Source of the DNA: Allodiplogaster sudhausi
Taxonomy: Eukaryota > Nematoda > Chromadorea > Rhabditida > Diplogasteridae
Direction: 5' to 3'
NCBI GenBank assembly: GCA_945643635.1
Contig: CALZFC010000026.1
Coordinates: 1,070,001 to 1,134,000, forward strand
Length of the DNA: 64,000 bases
Shown piece after piece: positions 1 through 22,366 of the stretch; within the stretch, counting starts at the first letter, position 1; every line of letters starts with the position of its first letter. The notes beneath the pieces are model-generated. The model saw nothing but the letters and a program-made list of their open reading frames with translations. It ran no database searches and was not told the origin of the DNA. The translations under genes were made by a program, and so were the position numbers.

Positions 1-8169
<8,169 letters not shown>

Positions 8170-8170
8170 A

Positions 8171-10001
8171 ATGGCTGCCGCCGAACTCCTTCTCCTTGCC
8201 CTCTTCTCTCTTCTCATCCTCCTCGCCCTCCTCGGCAACCTCCTCGTGACGGCTGCTATCATCTACGACCGTAGCCTGCGACGGTCGCCCGAGAATCTCT
8301 TCCTCGTCTCGCTCGCCATCTCCGATCTCCTCGTCTCCGTCTTGGTATGGGACATTTCCATTATATTTATATTTTTTTTACACTTTATAATTATAAGAAA
8401 ATTTCCTATTAATGCGAAGATCATCAGAGATTCAACTGGTTAATGGTTGTATTTCAAACGGTTTAAGAAAATATAAGTTCAAAGGGAGTAACTATGTATG
8501 TACATATAATACGGTTCAAGGTAGAGTCTCTACTTTGGCCTCGAAAGATGATTCTCTTTATTTTGATATACTCTCATATGAAAGCATTAGCGTTATCATT
8601 ATCGTTAATGTATAACATTAGCGCACCTTGATACTTTATTTTCGTTAGTACAAAACTAATTCAAACGTGTTGCATTTGGTTGAACACGCGTCGTATATAT
8701 GCTCCTCCGGTGAATATTGGAATTCTGTGTCGTCGGATGATCCGAACAAATTGCTGCTGCTGCTGTTGAAACTTGTCCTGCGTCGCATAATTTATTATTG
8801 CAACCGAGGCTTCCGTGTTTTCCGCTGTAAACATTGAGCTCTAAACTTTTCCTTTTTTGCTTCCACGCAGCCAGTCAGCCGGTAAAGGAACTCTTCTAGA
8901 AGTCTGTCGTCGAGAGAAGAAAGCAAACTTGTTACCATTGCGTGACAGCTCAAGACGTGATGATTATTCATGGAAGGGGCCAGGCGCGGCGGCCATTGGC
9001 AGCATCCCTGATGTAATTTGGCGAGAGCAGTGCACGGTTGTCACGGGTGGGGGGGGGGGGGTGAAGGGTTTGAGAGAGCAGAAGAAGGGGCGCAGACTTG
9101 ACAGACAACGTCTCTGTGGGTTCGGAAGCCAATGGGACTGTTCGTTATAGATTGGCTAGTTGAAGTCAATTACTGCGGGCCTCATGAGGGAGTGAGAGAA
9201 AGATATATATATTACTCTGTATATATTAGACTGGCAGATCGTTCCTTCTCACCACATCGAATAACGTACACATCTTGACCACTAACTGCCGACATGTCGA
9301 AGCTCTTTTCTAGTCTTGTCTTGTCCTCTCTTCTTGATGCAGGAGCAAAATGAGCGAGAAAAAAACACTCAATGTCAGACTTGAAGAGGGATTGAAGTGT
9401 CTTGTGAACTGCCCGGTCCTTCCCCGCTGACATTCATCTCCGTATCGGGGAGCCATACTACTTGAGAAGTGCCAGGCGACTTGATGGCTTGTGCCTCTCT
9501 GTCGGCGGAGACCTCGCTTCCCTGTACTCATCGTCGTGTCAGATGGCGTGAGATGGAAAAGAAGAGAGCGAGCTGCTCGTTAAAAAGGCGCTTCCTTTCT
9601 AAATACTCGGTTTATGCGATGCATTGTGTGCCCTGCCAGAAGTATTCCTTAAATTTTTTTTTTATAACTTTGTGCGCAAGACAAAATTACAAAGCCAGTT
9701 TTTTTTTACTTCCGTTGGAAATGCACTGAACGGGGGAAGTTGAAAAGTGACGATGTGGGACAAGCTCTCAGGTGTGAGTCAGATGTAGAGACGGGGGAAG
9801 CCAGTAATGGGGATAGTAAGGGCAGTGAACGCAGATCATCTTCGTCTCTACACATGTCGCAACGGATCTTTCATAGAACTTGCCTTCAGAAGAAAACGAA
9901 CTTAGCGCACGGGCCACAAGGGTCGAAAAACTCCTACGTTTCCGGTAGTGTCACCTTACTGTCTCTCTCTCTCTCTTTCTCTTTCTCTTTCTCTTTCTCT
10001 T

Positions 10002-10038
<37 letters not shown>

Positions 10039-11353
10039 TTCCCACCTCGGCACCTTGCTGATGCTCAAATGCCATCCTTCTCGGGTGTCTCCTTCCAGTG
10101 GAAGAAAGGGTCGCGCGCTGCAGAACGGAATAAACTTACAGTGCATGAGAGGAAGAAGAAGCCTCATTGCGTAGAGTACGAGCGTTCCTTGCTCAAATTT
10201 CCAAAGCATCACATCACTTATTGTGTGTGTATGTATGCTATTTATGCCTTAAACATACATAAGCTTATGGTTAGATATTTCGATATTGAATTACAGATGA
10301 AGAAGCTTCATGCATACTACGAGCATTTTATGCTCAAATTTAAAAAACATCACATCACATACATATATTATGTGTGTTTGTGTGCCAAGTTGCTTTTTAT
10401 GTGCTTTCTATATAACATTATATAGTTTGATATTAAATTACATCTCAAAGAATAAGCAACGTCTTAGGGTTCATGCATGGCTAATGTATTCTATTATATT
10501 CTCTAAAGCACAACAATTACGAAAAGGCCACCACCAAAATAATAATTTGGTTTTGTCTCACCATCAGGTGATGGTGTTCGCGGCGGCCAACGACCTGCTC
10601 GGCTACTGGCCTTTCGGACAGGCGTACTGCCAGTTCTGGATCTGCTTCGACATCACGTGCAGCACGGCTTCGATCCTCAATCTGTGCGCCATCTCACTCG
10701 ATCGATACTGGCACATAAGCCGACCAATGGTCTACGTTCGGTGAGGCCTTTTTGTTTGTGGGACCAAGTTTTTTTTTCAAATTTTTAAATATATTTATTA
10801 TATTGTTATTCTGACATATGTAAATACATAAATTATTGGCACATATATGTATTATTTTTAAATATTTATTTATATACATATATACATGAACATATTTATT
10901 TTCTGATAGATAAAAAGAATCGAATGATCTTATCATTAACTTTTGCTTACCGTAACGTATCACTTTGATGTGTTTGTATAAAGTAAAGTAAAGTAAGTAC
11001 AAATGTTTCAGATACTGCAGCCGCCGCCGTATCTACTACGGCATCGTTGTCGTGTGGTTCATCTCGGCGCTCATCGGCGCAGCCCCGCTCGGCTTTGGCT
11101 TTGGCTCGCAAGTGGACAAGTTAGTGCCAGGCAGCCAGCCAGATAGACTACCTCTTTTTCTTGGAAAAGTGCCCGGGAACAGAACACGGAGAACACCCAG
11201 AAAGGCTCTCTCGCTCTCGAAATAAGTCATGGCACAGACACTGACATGAGCTGACTGCCAGTGTTGCCCTGTTTCTTTTTTCTCTCTCTCGCTCTCTTTC
11301 TATCTTCCTCTCTCTCTCTCTCTCTCTCTCTCGTTCTCCCTATCTGTGCATCG

Positions 11354-11393
<40 letters not shown>

Positions 11394-13356
11394 ACCCTCT
11401 CACTCGCATTCTTTTGCTCTCAATAATTCCCCGGGGTCAGCCGAGCCGCCACTTTTGGCCTGTCGGGCTCGGCGAGACTGACTGACGCTCACATTTCATT
11501 TCCCTTTTGACATGTCAGACCGCTACGTTCTTTGAACTAGTGACTACTGGCTACAGCAACACAATCAGGCGATAGTGGAGATGGCTCTGGGGGCGAGTGG
11601 CCGCTTGTGGACTTGCCCACTGAGTTTATTCGCGTGGTCAAAAAGTCTTCTTCTTCTCTATGGAGGTTCATAACAGGAACTGCGGCCGGCACACTTGGCA
11701 CGGAAGGCCGCCCCGCATTCCAATGTAGCTTCTTCTACTCCTCCTTCTTCTTCTACATACTTTCGCTGCAGCATCACTGAAAAAGCAAGCCTTTTCTTCT
11801 AAAATTGGAGAGCGCTTCTCCCATCTCTCAGGAGAGGGCGGAGAGGCAGCACTGGCTGAATTCCTTGGTCACAGAAGAAGAGTCCCACCTAATCTCGTCG
11901 AGTAGATTAATAAACAAAACGACCGCGAACGCTGCTCCAGAAGATGTGCAGGAGAAAGAGGGGCAGAATACGAGAAGAAGAAGAGGGAGCTGGCAAGAGC
12001 AACAAGAAAGCTACACAATTGAACTCTCCTGCTTTTTTGAAAAGTCAATGTTCAATGTTCAGAGAGATGCAACCATGTGACTTTACAACATATGTACATA
12101 CATACATAGACACATACTACGCACATATGTACATACACATGTATGTATGTTGTCCATATGTCATAAACGGTGTCATTATATGTACCTAGCTCTTTTACTA
12201 TCTTTCACGACTAGTATAGTGCTCTTGGAGGGGGGGGGGGGGGGGTGCTGGTATTATGAGATAATTAATGCTGGGTTAACAAATATACTAAAAAATGAAC
12301 AAATAATGCTCGGGGTGTTTGTATTATGTATCCTCTTGATCTCTGCCCTCCTTGCAGTCGTCGTTCGCTGCCTCAATGCGAGATGCGCCTTCCTCTCGCG
12401 TACGCGATCGCCTCCTCCCTCTTGTCCTTCTTCATGCCGGCCGCCGTGATGGTGCTGCTCTACACGAAGCTGTACTTGTACGCCCGTCGACACGTTCGAT
12501 CGATCAAGACGCAACTCCACCAGGCGACCTCTTTTCTCATTATGCAGCTCGCCTCCGAAAAGATTCGCGAGGTCCGAATTCTCTCTCTCTCATCTCTCAC
12601 TCTCTCTACTTTCTATACTCTCTCCCCTTCCTCTCTCCAACTTAACTTACGCATTTAGTCGAGTACATCGGCACCCACACTACTTTCCATCCTGCTTCCC
12701 ACCCCCCCCCACCCAACTTCTCTACTGTCTTTTCTCCAGCCTGCAAGAAAAACCCTACATCATTTCCCCTCTTAAAATTGGCTTTTTTCAGACTAGAGTT
12801 TCTTCACAAAGAGCCCACACGGCTCTGAGTGAGCCACATAAAAAAAACTCAATTTTCTGCCAAATTCTTACGGAGAAATGAATTGTTTTTTTTTCTTCTT
12901 CAAAAACTGCCATGAAAGAGGAAGTTTGAAGGTCGAAGATGCAAAAAAAGGCATGTGAATGCTCTGTCCTTTTCTATCCTTTTTCTATCTTTGATGCTAC
13001 TAAAACTTCTCTTCATTTTCTCCTGTGACTGCTGACGTCATAAACAAGTGCAAAAGGTGTCGTCTAACAGACAGCCAAATGAGATGCAGCAAAAAGTGCA
13101 TGAGTAGCGGTCTCTTGAGGAAATCTCGTGTTCTTCTCTCTTCCTGTCTAAAATAAGGCACAGCCTGGAGTTGAAGTGTCTTTTGCTCGGTCTGGCAGAG
13201 ACAATTTGACATGATTGAGACTGATCTCATAATTGCATGACCCGCCTTTGCAATCTCTCACACGATCTCTAAACGCATGCACAGAAGCCCGAACGAAAGA
13301 TGTCCAGTAGGTAGAAAGCATGCCGAATGAAATCGCACGTAGAGTGGGCGCTCCTC

Positions 13357-13421
<65 letters not shown>

Positions 13422-13437
13422 TTCTCTCTCTCTCTCA

Positions 13438-13472
<35 letters not shown>

Positions 13473-14355
13473 AGATCTTTCCATTTTCGAATTCGCAAAA
13501 CACTGAATAATGTGCATGGTAGTGCCCGAGCAAGAAAGCCGGGTACCAGTGTCAAGATTCCTCTCCTTTGCTCAACACCTCTCTCTCCCCACTCCTAATA
13601 CCATCATCCCAGTCCTGGTCTCCTCTCCTTGTACCCTCCTTCAAGGTGACAGCTGCCTCTCTGAACGGAACGCTCACCTCGCCTGCTGCTGCTGCTGCTG
13701 CCGGGCACTCTTCGTCGACCTCTTCGGGTGCGTCTCCTCCGCCGCTCGGCCTTCATCAGGTTGCTCGTCTCGCCGCCCGGCCGACTCCTCACTCAACATA
13801 CACCTCTGTAAATACCACAGAAATACCAGACTAGATGTATCCCTAGTTTCTATCTCGATCACTCTAGATCGATCGATTTACATACATAGAATGTGGGAAT
13901 CCTCAAACACACACACTACCGCAATGCAAACACGCGTCTAACAAAGAATTCGCTGCTGGCTTACTAGATGAGTTATCAGTCATTGACAATATACATAGAA
14001 CACCCGATCATTAAGAACAAACATCACCAAACGTAATCCTCCTTGGTTCTCTCTCATGTTCGTGCTCCCACAGAACCTTCTTTCCTTTGTAGCACAACCA
14101 CTCTCACCGTCTCACAATCCTTTCCTTTTGTTTGTTGAATTCTGATATTTCTATTGGCAGCTGCTTCCTTCGCACTCCCGCTTCAGTAACGTTCACGTGT
14201 CTAATGTTCATGCTGACTTATCATCATCTTCCATGTGTTTCTGTACCATCATCGCCATTCTTGCCTTGTGACCGGGCAGTGAACGGTCGACACTTCTTTC
14301 CTCTGCTGCATTTGTCGTTTCGTACCTCTGTGCGTGGCAAGCACCACTCTCTCCA

Positions 14356-14386
<31 letters not shown>

Positions 14387-16431
14387 ACCTTCGAATTCTC
14401 GTCCGCTGCCTGTCGAAATGCTATGCCAGCCAAGCCGACTCACACCGACTGCTTTTCGCTTACTTTTTGCACTGCTTATTTCTTTTTTTTCTTTTCGTTT
14501 GCTAACTTTTTCGAGTTCATTATTAATTTATTTCTGTGGAAGCTTTTCTTCATTTTGCTGTTATCATTTTGAGTGATCTCTTTCTTTTCAACGAAAAAAA
14601 AAAGTTTTCAAAATATGTAAATTCGAATTCCCCCTTACTCTCCATCTTCTCTTACCTCTTGGCTGCTGTCCTGATTTAGACGTAACCAACAGTCTACAGA
14701 GAGAATGGCGACCTCGCGAATCGTAGAAGACGTTGATATATTGATATATTCATTTTTTCATCACATATTAGAATTTTATTTTGTTTGCTATCCATCGTAC
14801 TTGAGCTATCCATATTCACCTACTGTAGCTTTTGTGCACCTTTCATATATACTCGGTTATTTCGAAATTGTGTACTTTATAATATTGTCATGAACATGCA
14901 AATGCATCGTTAGGGAAATTAATTCAAAGTACGGCGCTCAGCGTTAAGCGATTTCAGATGTTAGGCAAATTAACGAGCGAAATATAATAGCTTGCTATTC
15001 CGATTTAGTTACATATTCTGAATTAGGGCTAGTTCGCGCTTGAAAGCAGTAGAAGCTGTGGTTAGATGTAGAACATTACTAGAATCTTGTTGCTTGGGGG
15101 TCGACATTGTATATCGCCATGGTAATGTCCTTGTTGCAGTTGCGCATGAGCCGTTGGGAGAAAGTCTCTCGTCACTTTCCGGGTGGCGCGAGTCGGCAAG
15201 CGGCTGCGGCCGCAACTGCTCTCGCTCCTTCGCAGACACGGCAGCAGCCTCTGTCTCCTGCGCCGCCGCATCGACAGACTGTCAACGACCAGAAGGCTCG
15301 GTGGGTCTCTCTCTGTCTCTTATTCTCTCTCACGCTCTCTCATTCTCTCACTCCCTCTCACTCTCTCACTCTCTCGCTCTCAATCTCTCTCTCACTCTCT
15401 CTGACGCTCTCTCACTCTCTCTCTCACTCGTTCTCTCGGTTGGTCTCTCTCTCTCTATTATTCTCTCACACGCTCTCTCATTCTGTCTCTCTCTCTCTGT
15501 CTGTCTCTCTCTATCTCTCTCTCTGTCTCTCTCTCTCTCTCTTTCTCTGTCTATATCACTGCTTCTCTTTGCAGCCTGACTCTCGGTGTCATCATGGGAA
15601 CGTTCCTTCTCTGCTGGTTGCCTTTCTTTCTCGTCAACATTCTACGGCCGGCCGCGCCGTCAGCTACGCCGAAAATATTAATAATTGTACGATTCTCACA
15701 AAATACTGTCGGCGAGAGATCAAAAGATTTTAGAATAATTTTTTTTTTTAATTAATTAATCAATATGCGTAACAAATTCATAGGCGGTGACATGGCTCGG
15801 CTACGCGAACTCTGCTGCGAATCCAGTGATCTACTCGATATTTAATCGCGACTTCCGACGCGCCTTTAAAAAGATCATCCTTGAGCTGTTCGTCTGTTGC
15901 GAGAGGAGGAAAAGCGTGAGCGAGAAGACGTGAGTAGTTTCCACTTACTTTCTTTTTCATTAATAGTTATTTTGCATGCAAAGAAATGCTGTAAAGAGAG
16001 AGAGAGAGAAGAGTTCTTATAAATGCCCAAGCTAGACGTTTTTCTCCTAATACTTACACACTTTATTTACGACACCGAATATGTGTGTGTGTGTGAAAAT
16101 AGCGGAAAGATAAAGAGAACAATAAGACAATTCGCTTTGGATATTATCTCTTCTTCTCATCGTTGCTCTCTATTCTAACAACCTTCTTCCTCTTAGACTG
16201 AATCGCGGAGCTGGCGAAGAACGGCGGCGTTCGACACGCTCTTCGGATGCGCCAGAGAACAACAACTCGGCAGGTCTCGGGGGTGGCGGTTGCTCGGGTC
16301 GCGGGACGCCGACCGTCCGCGGAGGAAGCACGCCACAGAATGAGAGAGTGGCCATTGCTCGTATGCTCACGCCACACAACAACAACGATCCGTCAGCGCA
16401 GCCTCTCCAAGAGGATGCGTCTAATGGCTGA
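8171..16431 (+). CDS. D1-like dopamine receptor (class A GPCR), nine exons
   Basis: Predicted exons 8171-8344, 10568-10740, 11012-11119, 12358-12571, 13646-13759, 15140-15300, 15575-15686, 15784-15929 and 16197-16431 are all phase-compatible and give 478 aa. Plasma-membrane amine receptor. Visible landmarks: GN in TM1; LAISD in TM2; [10 protein letters not shown] before the ECL1 cysteine; the amine-binding Asp in [10 protein letters not shown] (TM3); DRYWHI after it; serines at 5.42, 5.43 and 5.46 in [11 protein letters not shown], as in catecholamine receptors; LLCWLPFF in TM6; NPVIY in TM7. ICL3 is Ala- and Ser-rich, with a poly-Ala from a GCT run. The tail carries Asn and Gly runs and ends DASNG. 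NDLLGYW and [13 protein letters not shown] favour D1-like over D2-like; another amine ligand is possible. The N-terminus is only a few residues, so an upstream coding exon may be missing. Confidence 0.9.
9959..15560 (+). repeat. (CT)n tracts in introns of the dopamine receptor
   Basis: Long CT tracts at about 9959-10043, 11276-11395, 13361-13470 and 15304-15560, with a shorter one at 14358-14390. All have the pyrimidines on the sense strand of the receptor gene. The last begins immediately after the exon ending at 15300 and leads into the acceptor of the TM6 exon at 15575, so part of it acts as an extended polypyrimidine tract. Confidence 0.9.
10176..10440 (+). repeat. Two diverged tandem copies, about 130 bp each
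   Basis: The segments near 10176-10304 and 10312-10440 share, in the same order, a TACGAGC start, TGCTCAAATTT, CATCACATCAC, TGTGTGT and a TTCGATATT/TTGATATTA-type block. They lie in intron 1 of the dopamine receptor and have no coding value that I can see. Confidence 0.6.
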
Positions 16432-17671
16432 GACTTCTTCTCACCTTATGGATATGATCTACTCCTTCCTTGTTTACGGAAGTTGTCTTCTCTAATACTA
16501 CTAATTTTTCTTTTGAAAGATGGGTCTTGTTTTGACTCTGATTTCATGTTTTCCTTTAGCTCGTTCGGTCATAGGTCAACGTTTTTTTTTCCTTCCCTTT
16601 TTCCTCTCTTCTGAACTGCCCTTCGTGTTGTGTACATACATACAAACATACTACATTATAAATATGTTTTTTTTAATGTTGCCCGAGCACTCTGCCGTTG
16701 TTTTTCCCGTTCGCAGGTTTGACCGCAATAGAAGAGATGTGACATTACAAGTTGATGATGATGTCACGTCAAAAGTTGCCCTTGACAGATCCGGTAAGTA
16801 ATCGAAGTATGCTACTGTTTGCTCGATGATAGATCTCATATGCCAATGCGAATGATCCTCATGAACTCTATTGCCGAGATTATACTCTGCTCTCTTTGCC
16901 AGGACGTGTTGAATGTATACTGTACTTGTGTGTGTGTGGAATGCCAGCCTCTGAATCGCTAACGTTGTACTGATCATTCTGTTCAATTAGTAATTTGCAT
17001 ATAATGAATTTGTATATTTCTTGAGCGAATGATTCTTCTTGTCAGAGGTGATTCAAAGGCATATCCGGGTTCTCATGTTTCTTTTTTTGCACCTTTTCCT
17101 CCCTCGTCATTGCAGCACTTTGTCGGTTGCCTTGATAATAAGCGAAATATTTAATGTGATCAATCAATCAATCAATCACGTGCATAAATTCAATATGGAA
17201 TTTACTTCTTCCAGCTGCCAAATAAACGCATCAAATTTTGTAAAGGAACAACAAAGAACTACAAATTAGAACTCTAGACAATATATGTATGTACACCTCA
17301 ATATATGTATATAATTGCCAAAAAAAGGCTTCCGAGTCACGAAACGCTGACTAGTAGACTTGTACCAGGAAACACAGGCTGCATCCAAACGGGGGGTCTA
17401 GTGAGATTCGCTTAATCAAAATAAATATGTTCTGTAACCACCAGCATTCATCTGATATATGTGACTAAATAAAGCTGATGCTAGATGAATTTAAAAATGA
17501 GAATATATATATATATATATATATAATTTTTTTCTATAAGGGAATATATGCATGCGATGAGCGTGAGTGAAATTGGGTGATATGAGTAGAAAGAGAGAGA
17601 AACGAGAGAGAGAGAGAGGGTAAGCGAGAGAGTGTGAGAGAGCGAGAGAGTGAGAGAGCGAGAGAGAGAAA
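16432..17671. other. Convergent 3' intergenic region
   Basis: Space between the stop of the dopamine receptor (+) and the stop of the SLC26 gene (-). It holds AT-rich sequence, a short ATCA run near 17160, an (AT) run near 17504-17525 and a GA tract at 17590-17670. No coding exon is supported. It should contain the 3' UTRs of both genes. Confidence 0.6.
17468..17473 (+). terminator. Possible polyadenylation signal AATAAA
   Basis: An AATAAA hexamer about 1 kb after the dopamine receptor stop. Other AT-rich near-matches occur closer to the stop, so this is only one candidate for the 3' end. Confidence 0.25.
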
Positions 17672-18182
17672 TCAAATGACGGCCGTCGCATTGACGACAG
17701 CATCGATGGCTTTGTCGACGTTGGCGAAGAAGAATCTCGCGTGTTCTCTTCGCTTGTACCGTGGCAGCGACTCGATCACACACATGACGTCATCTTCAAA
17801 GGTTCATGAAATTTTCGGTTTTTTTATTTTTATTTTATTTTATTTTAAATATTTTAAAATTTTATAATATCAAAGTTTTCAAAACGTATTGCCTCTGTGA
17901 AATATTAGCTCTCATCAACAGGCAGAAACAAATGAAGAACAATTCAAAATAGAGCTTCTATTCCGTGCAGATACTATGCCTTGGCGAATACGACTAAAAG
18001 GAGAAGACAATTTAAAAATCCATGCGGTTTTTTTTTTGCCTGATAACTTTGTTTTTCTATCTGGCTGCGCCGCAGACTATTTAATTTCAGCTGACCATGT
18101 CACAACAGTTCGAAGGCGAACAAAAAAAAAGAATGCATATGACATTTGTTACTTTTTTTGGCGAGTCAATTTACAGATTGCG

Positions 18183-18225
<43 letters not shown>

Positions 18226-18294
18226 GGGGAGAGAGAAAAAGAGACAGTGAGTGAGACAGAGAGAAAGCGAGAGAAAGAGAGAGAGAGAGAGAGG

Positions 18295-18326
<32 letters not shown>

Positions 18327-18970
18327 GAGTAAACCGACCGTTCGCTCCACCAAAGTACACATGAGAAGGCGGCGCTCCTCTGTACCCGGCAGCATGCGAC
18401 GACAAGATTACCTAAGAGTAGAGATTATTAGGAAGGAGAGAGAGAGAGAGAGAAAAGGAACAGAGAGTGAGAGAGAGAGTCTCCCGCGAAATACTTATTG
18501 TCATGATAATTTTCTTTGTATTAAACCACTTTGGCCTTATGCCAAGGTGGTCAGCTGGATATTGTATATCCGGTTCTTTGTTCTGCCTTGATTCAGTGTT
18601 ATCCGAAACAGTCCTAAAAGCCTTTTCACATGCCTGCATAGCGAGATATTGTTTTGTGATATCTCTCTACAATCAGAGAGAATGGCGTTTTAGCTAAGAA
18701 GGAGGCGCCACAATTTTGCGCAGCATGCAATATCATGAAGGCAGCCTTATGAAACTCAACTTGCCTTTTCTCTAACGCTTTTGCCTAATAAAGAGAATCT
18801 CTGAACCTCTGTTCTCTAAAAGGAATCGAGCGAGAGAGAGAGAGCGAGAGAGAGAGAAGGGAGAAGGAGAGATAGAGAGAGAACTAAAGAGATAGAGAGA
18901 GAAAGACAGGGAGAGGCAAGGAGAGAGAGGGAGGGAGAGAGAGAGAGGGAGAGTTAGGGAGACAGTGAGA
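17590..18970 (-). repeat. (GA)n tracts around the last SLC26 exons
   Basis: GA-rich tracts on the + strand at about 17590-17670, 18186-18329, 18430-18480 and 18833-18970. Read on the SLC26 sense strand they are CT tracts inside its last introns and just after its stop codon. The one at 18430-18480 lies about 20 bases upstream (on the gene's strand) of the acceptor of the exon 18411-18339. Confidence 0.9.
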
Positions 18971-20022
18971 ATGCTTCAAATTGCACCCGGTGCATGCGCG
19001 TTCATTTTAAGCACATAACACAGGCATACCTTGGAGAGAGGCATCTGGTCTCATCAGGGAAAACAAACGGTCGAGAAGGGGAAGGAAAAAACTGTGATCA
19101 CTTTGTGCTCGCAGCCATTACTGCGATACTAGAGCTAACATCATCATTGCAGTTTACTCTTCCTTTAATACGAACAAGCCTCTAACCATAAGATTAAAAT
19201 AAGCAAAGGTTTATAAGCCTAGCAAAGTTTACCCTATTTAGGTCCATACTTGGCTTAGGATATGCTTTGGTTCAGCTAATGGTAAGAGCTCTGAATATAC
19301 ATGAATTTTCACGAAAATATTGGAAAAATTCAATTCTGCAGAGCATAAAAATTGCCGTACATAGCTATTTTTCTCCGAAATATATGTAGATACAAATCCC
19401 TTTATGGCTGTCTCTGGAATAAAAATACGTAAAGGGACCTCAAGAAGGGCTTCTGCTCCAGCGTAGTCGACATATTGGACAACGGACAAGTCAAGGATGA
19501 CGTGGAGGCGACGGGCATTCGACGTCAACGGCAATTCTTTCATCTGAAGTTTGGTCATACTTTTCTTAATTTCATCATACTTTTCTCAATTTCATCATAC
19601 TTTTCTCAATTTCATCATACTTTTCTCAATTTCATCATACTTTTCTCAATTTCATCATACTTTTGTCAATTTCATCATACTTTTCTCAATTTCATCATAC
19701 TTTTCTCAATTTCATCATACTTTTCTCAATTTCGTCATACTGTTTAAATTCTGATGCCATGCTGGCTGGTCGATTATTAACTTTTTTCCTCGATTCTATT
19801 TGCAAATGTTCTTGAAAAACAACATTAACTAAAAAAAACATAAGCCTTTCTTTTCATTCATTTTTCGCTGTCTGCCATTTGTATTTTTCTCTGACCATGA
19901 GGGCAATCCTAGTTTGAACGCTAGCGCATTCACAGATAAGACAGGGCGTCACAGAGATGCGCAGGGCAAACACATATTATGAGGGGGTGTGTGCGTGCAG
20001 ACAGTGGGATGAGGCTTCCGGT

Positions 20023-20059
<37 letters not shown>

Positions 20060-20145
20060 GAGAGAAGTAGAACCAGAGAGAGAGAGAAGTAGAAAGAAAG
20101 AGAGAGATGGAGAGTCAGAGAGGGAGACGAAGAAAGAGAGAGAGA

Positions 20146-20176
<31 letters not shown>

Positions 20177-20841
20177 CGCGAGAATATGAGATTTCAAAGA
20201 GAAGAAGAGATTAGACGGAAAAAAGAGCGACAATGCGATTGACAGGATTTTTGCAGTCTTTGTTTGGCGACAAATTAAGGAACATCGACGGAGGAAGTTT
20301 TTTTTTTCTCTTATGATAAGCTTCTTGTCCTCATTGCTGGGTGATGATCACATTCACCTTCTGGATTCTGTCTGGACCAACTGACGCCTCTTTTCTGGAA
20401 AAGAACCCGGACGTGTGCTATCATATGATACAGTACTCTCTTTTTATGTTTAAATAGCTCGATTGTCAAGCGATTTCCTCCTCCACTCTTCCTCGTGGAG
20501 AGTGACACAATTAAAATGCTGTTCCGTACCGCTCTCACGCGCTCACGGCTTCTCACTCACTCTCTCCCCCTCTGTCACTCTCTCACTCTCACTCACTCAC
20601 TCTCAATCTCGCTCTCACTCTCTCTCTCTCGCTCTCTCTCTTAATCTCTGTGATAGCCCCCCATCTCGTTCCTATCTCAATTATATCCCTTCTCACGTTT
20701 TCGTCTCTTCCTCACCTTTCTGTGTTTTTTCGTGTCTTCGACGTTCAAAACAGTGAAGTGATGAATTAGTGTTTCGCAGAGATACTTCGTCAATCACTCT
20801 CTCACCTTCTCTTTCACTTATTCTCCTCAGTGTCTCTCTCC

Positions 20842-20898
<57 letters not shown>

Positions 20899-21071
20899 TT
20901 TCTACGTCTGCCTCTGTCTGTCTCTCTCTCTCCCTCTTTCTCTCTCTCTCCCTCTCTCCCTGTCTCTACCGTCAGATAACCGTTCGTTCCGCTCGCACTC
21001 TCTCTCTCTCTTTCTCTCTCTCTCTCCCTCTCTCCCTGTCTCTACCGTCAGATAACCGTTCGTTCCGCTCG

Positions 21072-21111
<40 letters not shown>

Positions 21112-21281
21112 CTACATCGCTAACGGAGACAGACTGGAGCTGAGTGATCGGCTCCTCTCCCTCCAGACTTCCCCAATTCGTTTCCTTTCAAACTATTCAG
21201 GTGCTCACTGATACCCTCCAGAATGGTCGAAGGAACACTTCTTACTGTTTATCTGGGTGACAGTAGTCATGGATCTCTCTA

Positions 21282-21315
<34 letters not shown>

Positions 21316-21608
21316 CTTCTTTCTCTCTTGCTCTGTCTCTCTCTCTCTCATTCTTTTGGTCTATCTAACACTGCCTCATGCACACCATATTTTTTTGGTC
21401 TCCCAAATTCTCGCCTTCGTTTCTGACATCTCTCACTCTCTCTCTCTCCCTCTCTCTCTCTCTCTCTATCCTCTGATGTCCAAGTCACAAGTCCTTCCCC
21501 CCCCCCCTCCTCTTCTCTGTTCAAGAAGCACCCCGTAGCTTGAATACTATGATCGGCTCCGTGTCTTCGCAGATGATCCTCTGTTGTATCAGAAGCTCTC
21601 TGTACTTT

Positions 21609-21647
<39 letters not shown>

Positions 21648-22233
21648 GCTTGGCCCAAGGGCGGTAGAGTGGTCCTTTTTTTAGCGCTCTCTTCTGCTAC
21701 ACTATCAGAATTATTATTTTTTTCCATTTTAATTAATTAAGTCTCTTCATATGTTCAAACTATTTTTGTTCTACACCTTCTTTCCTACATATATTAAGTT
21801 ACTTCAAGTGTGTTCTATTGTAGTTCGCAATAAGTCTCTTCTATATCTTTCTAAGAACTTTATCATTGCTGTTGTTGTGGCAATGTCTTTTTGTTGTCTT
21901 CCAGCTGCTGGAGATGGCGGCGAAAAAGAGAGAGAGAAGGAGGAAAGAGAAAAGAAAGAAAAGAAAACGAAGCGAACAGCATTGTTGTCGAGATCGACGT
22001 GAGTCTCTTTCTCGAGCGCATCGCCCGCGAGCGACTTGTGCGCGATCGTACTGTCCTTTCGGCTAGAAAGTCCGCGTTTTTTTTTCTCCTTCATTCCTTT
22101 TTAGATATAGAATTGTCCTTGTTTCCCTTTCCACTCACTCTACTGCTATAACCGTGTTATTGTTCATTACTAGAGTGGAGTTCTGAGCCAGAGGGCCTTC
22201 TAGAAACAGCTGCTTAACCAACGGTCAATCCTC

Positions 22234-22270
<37 letters not shown>

Positions 22271-22323
22271 ATCTCTCTCTTTCTCTCTCTCTCCTTTTGT
22301 CTCTCTCTCCTTTTCCTCTCTTC

Positions 22324-22366
<43 letters not shown>

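Noticed and set aside
19561..19740. Direct repeats considered as a CRISPR-like array
   Set aside because: Units are contiguous with no spacers, and the context is an animal intron.
21540..21606. Plus-strand frame reading [18 protein letters not shown]
   Set aside because: The minus strand of the same segment ([19 protein letters not shown]) fits the SLC26 STAS region with correct phase at both ends, so the plus frame is a shadow.
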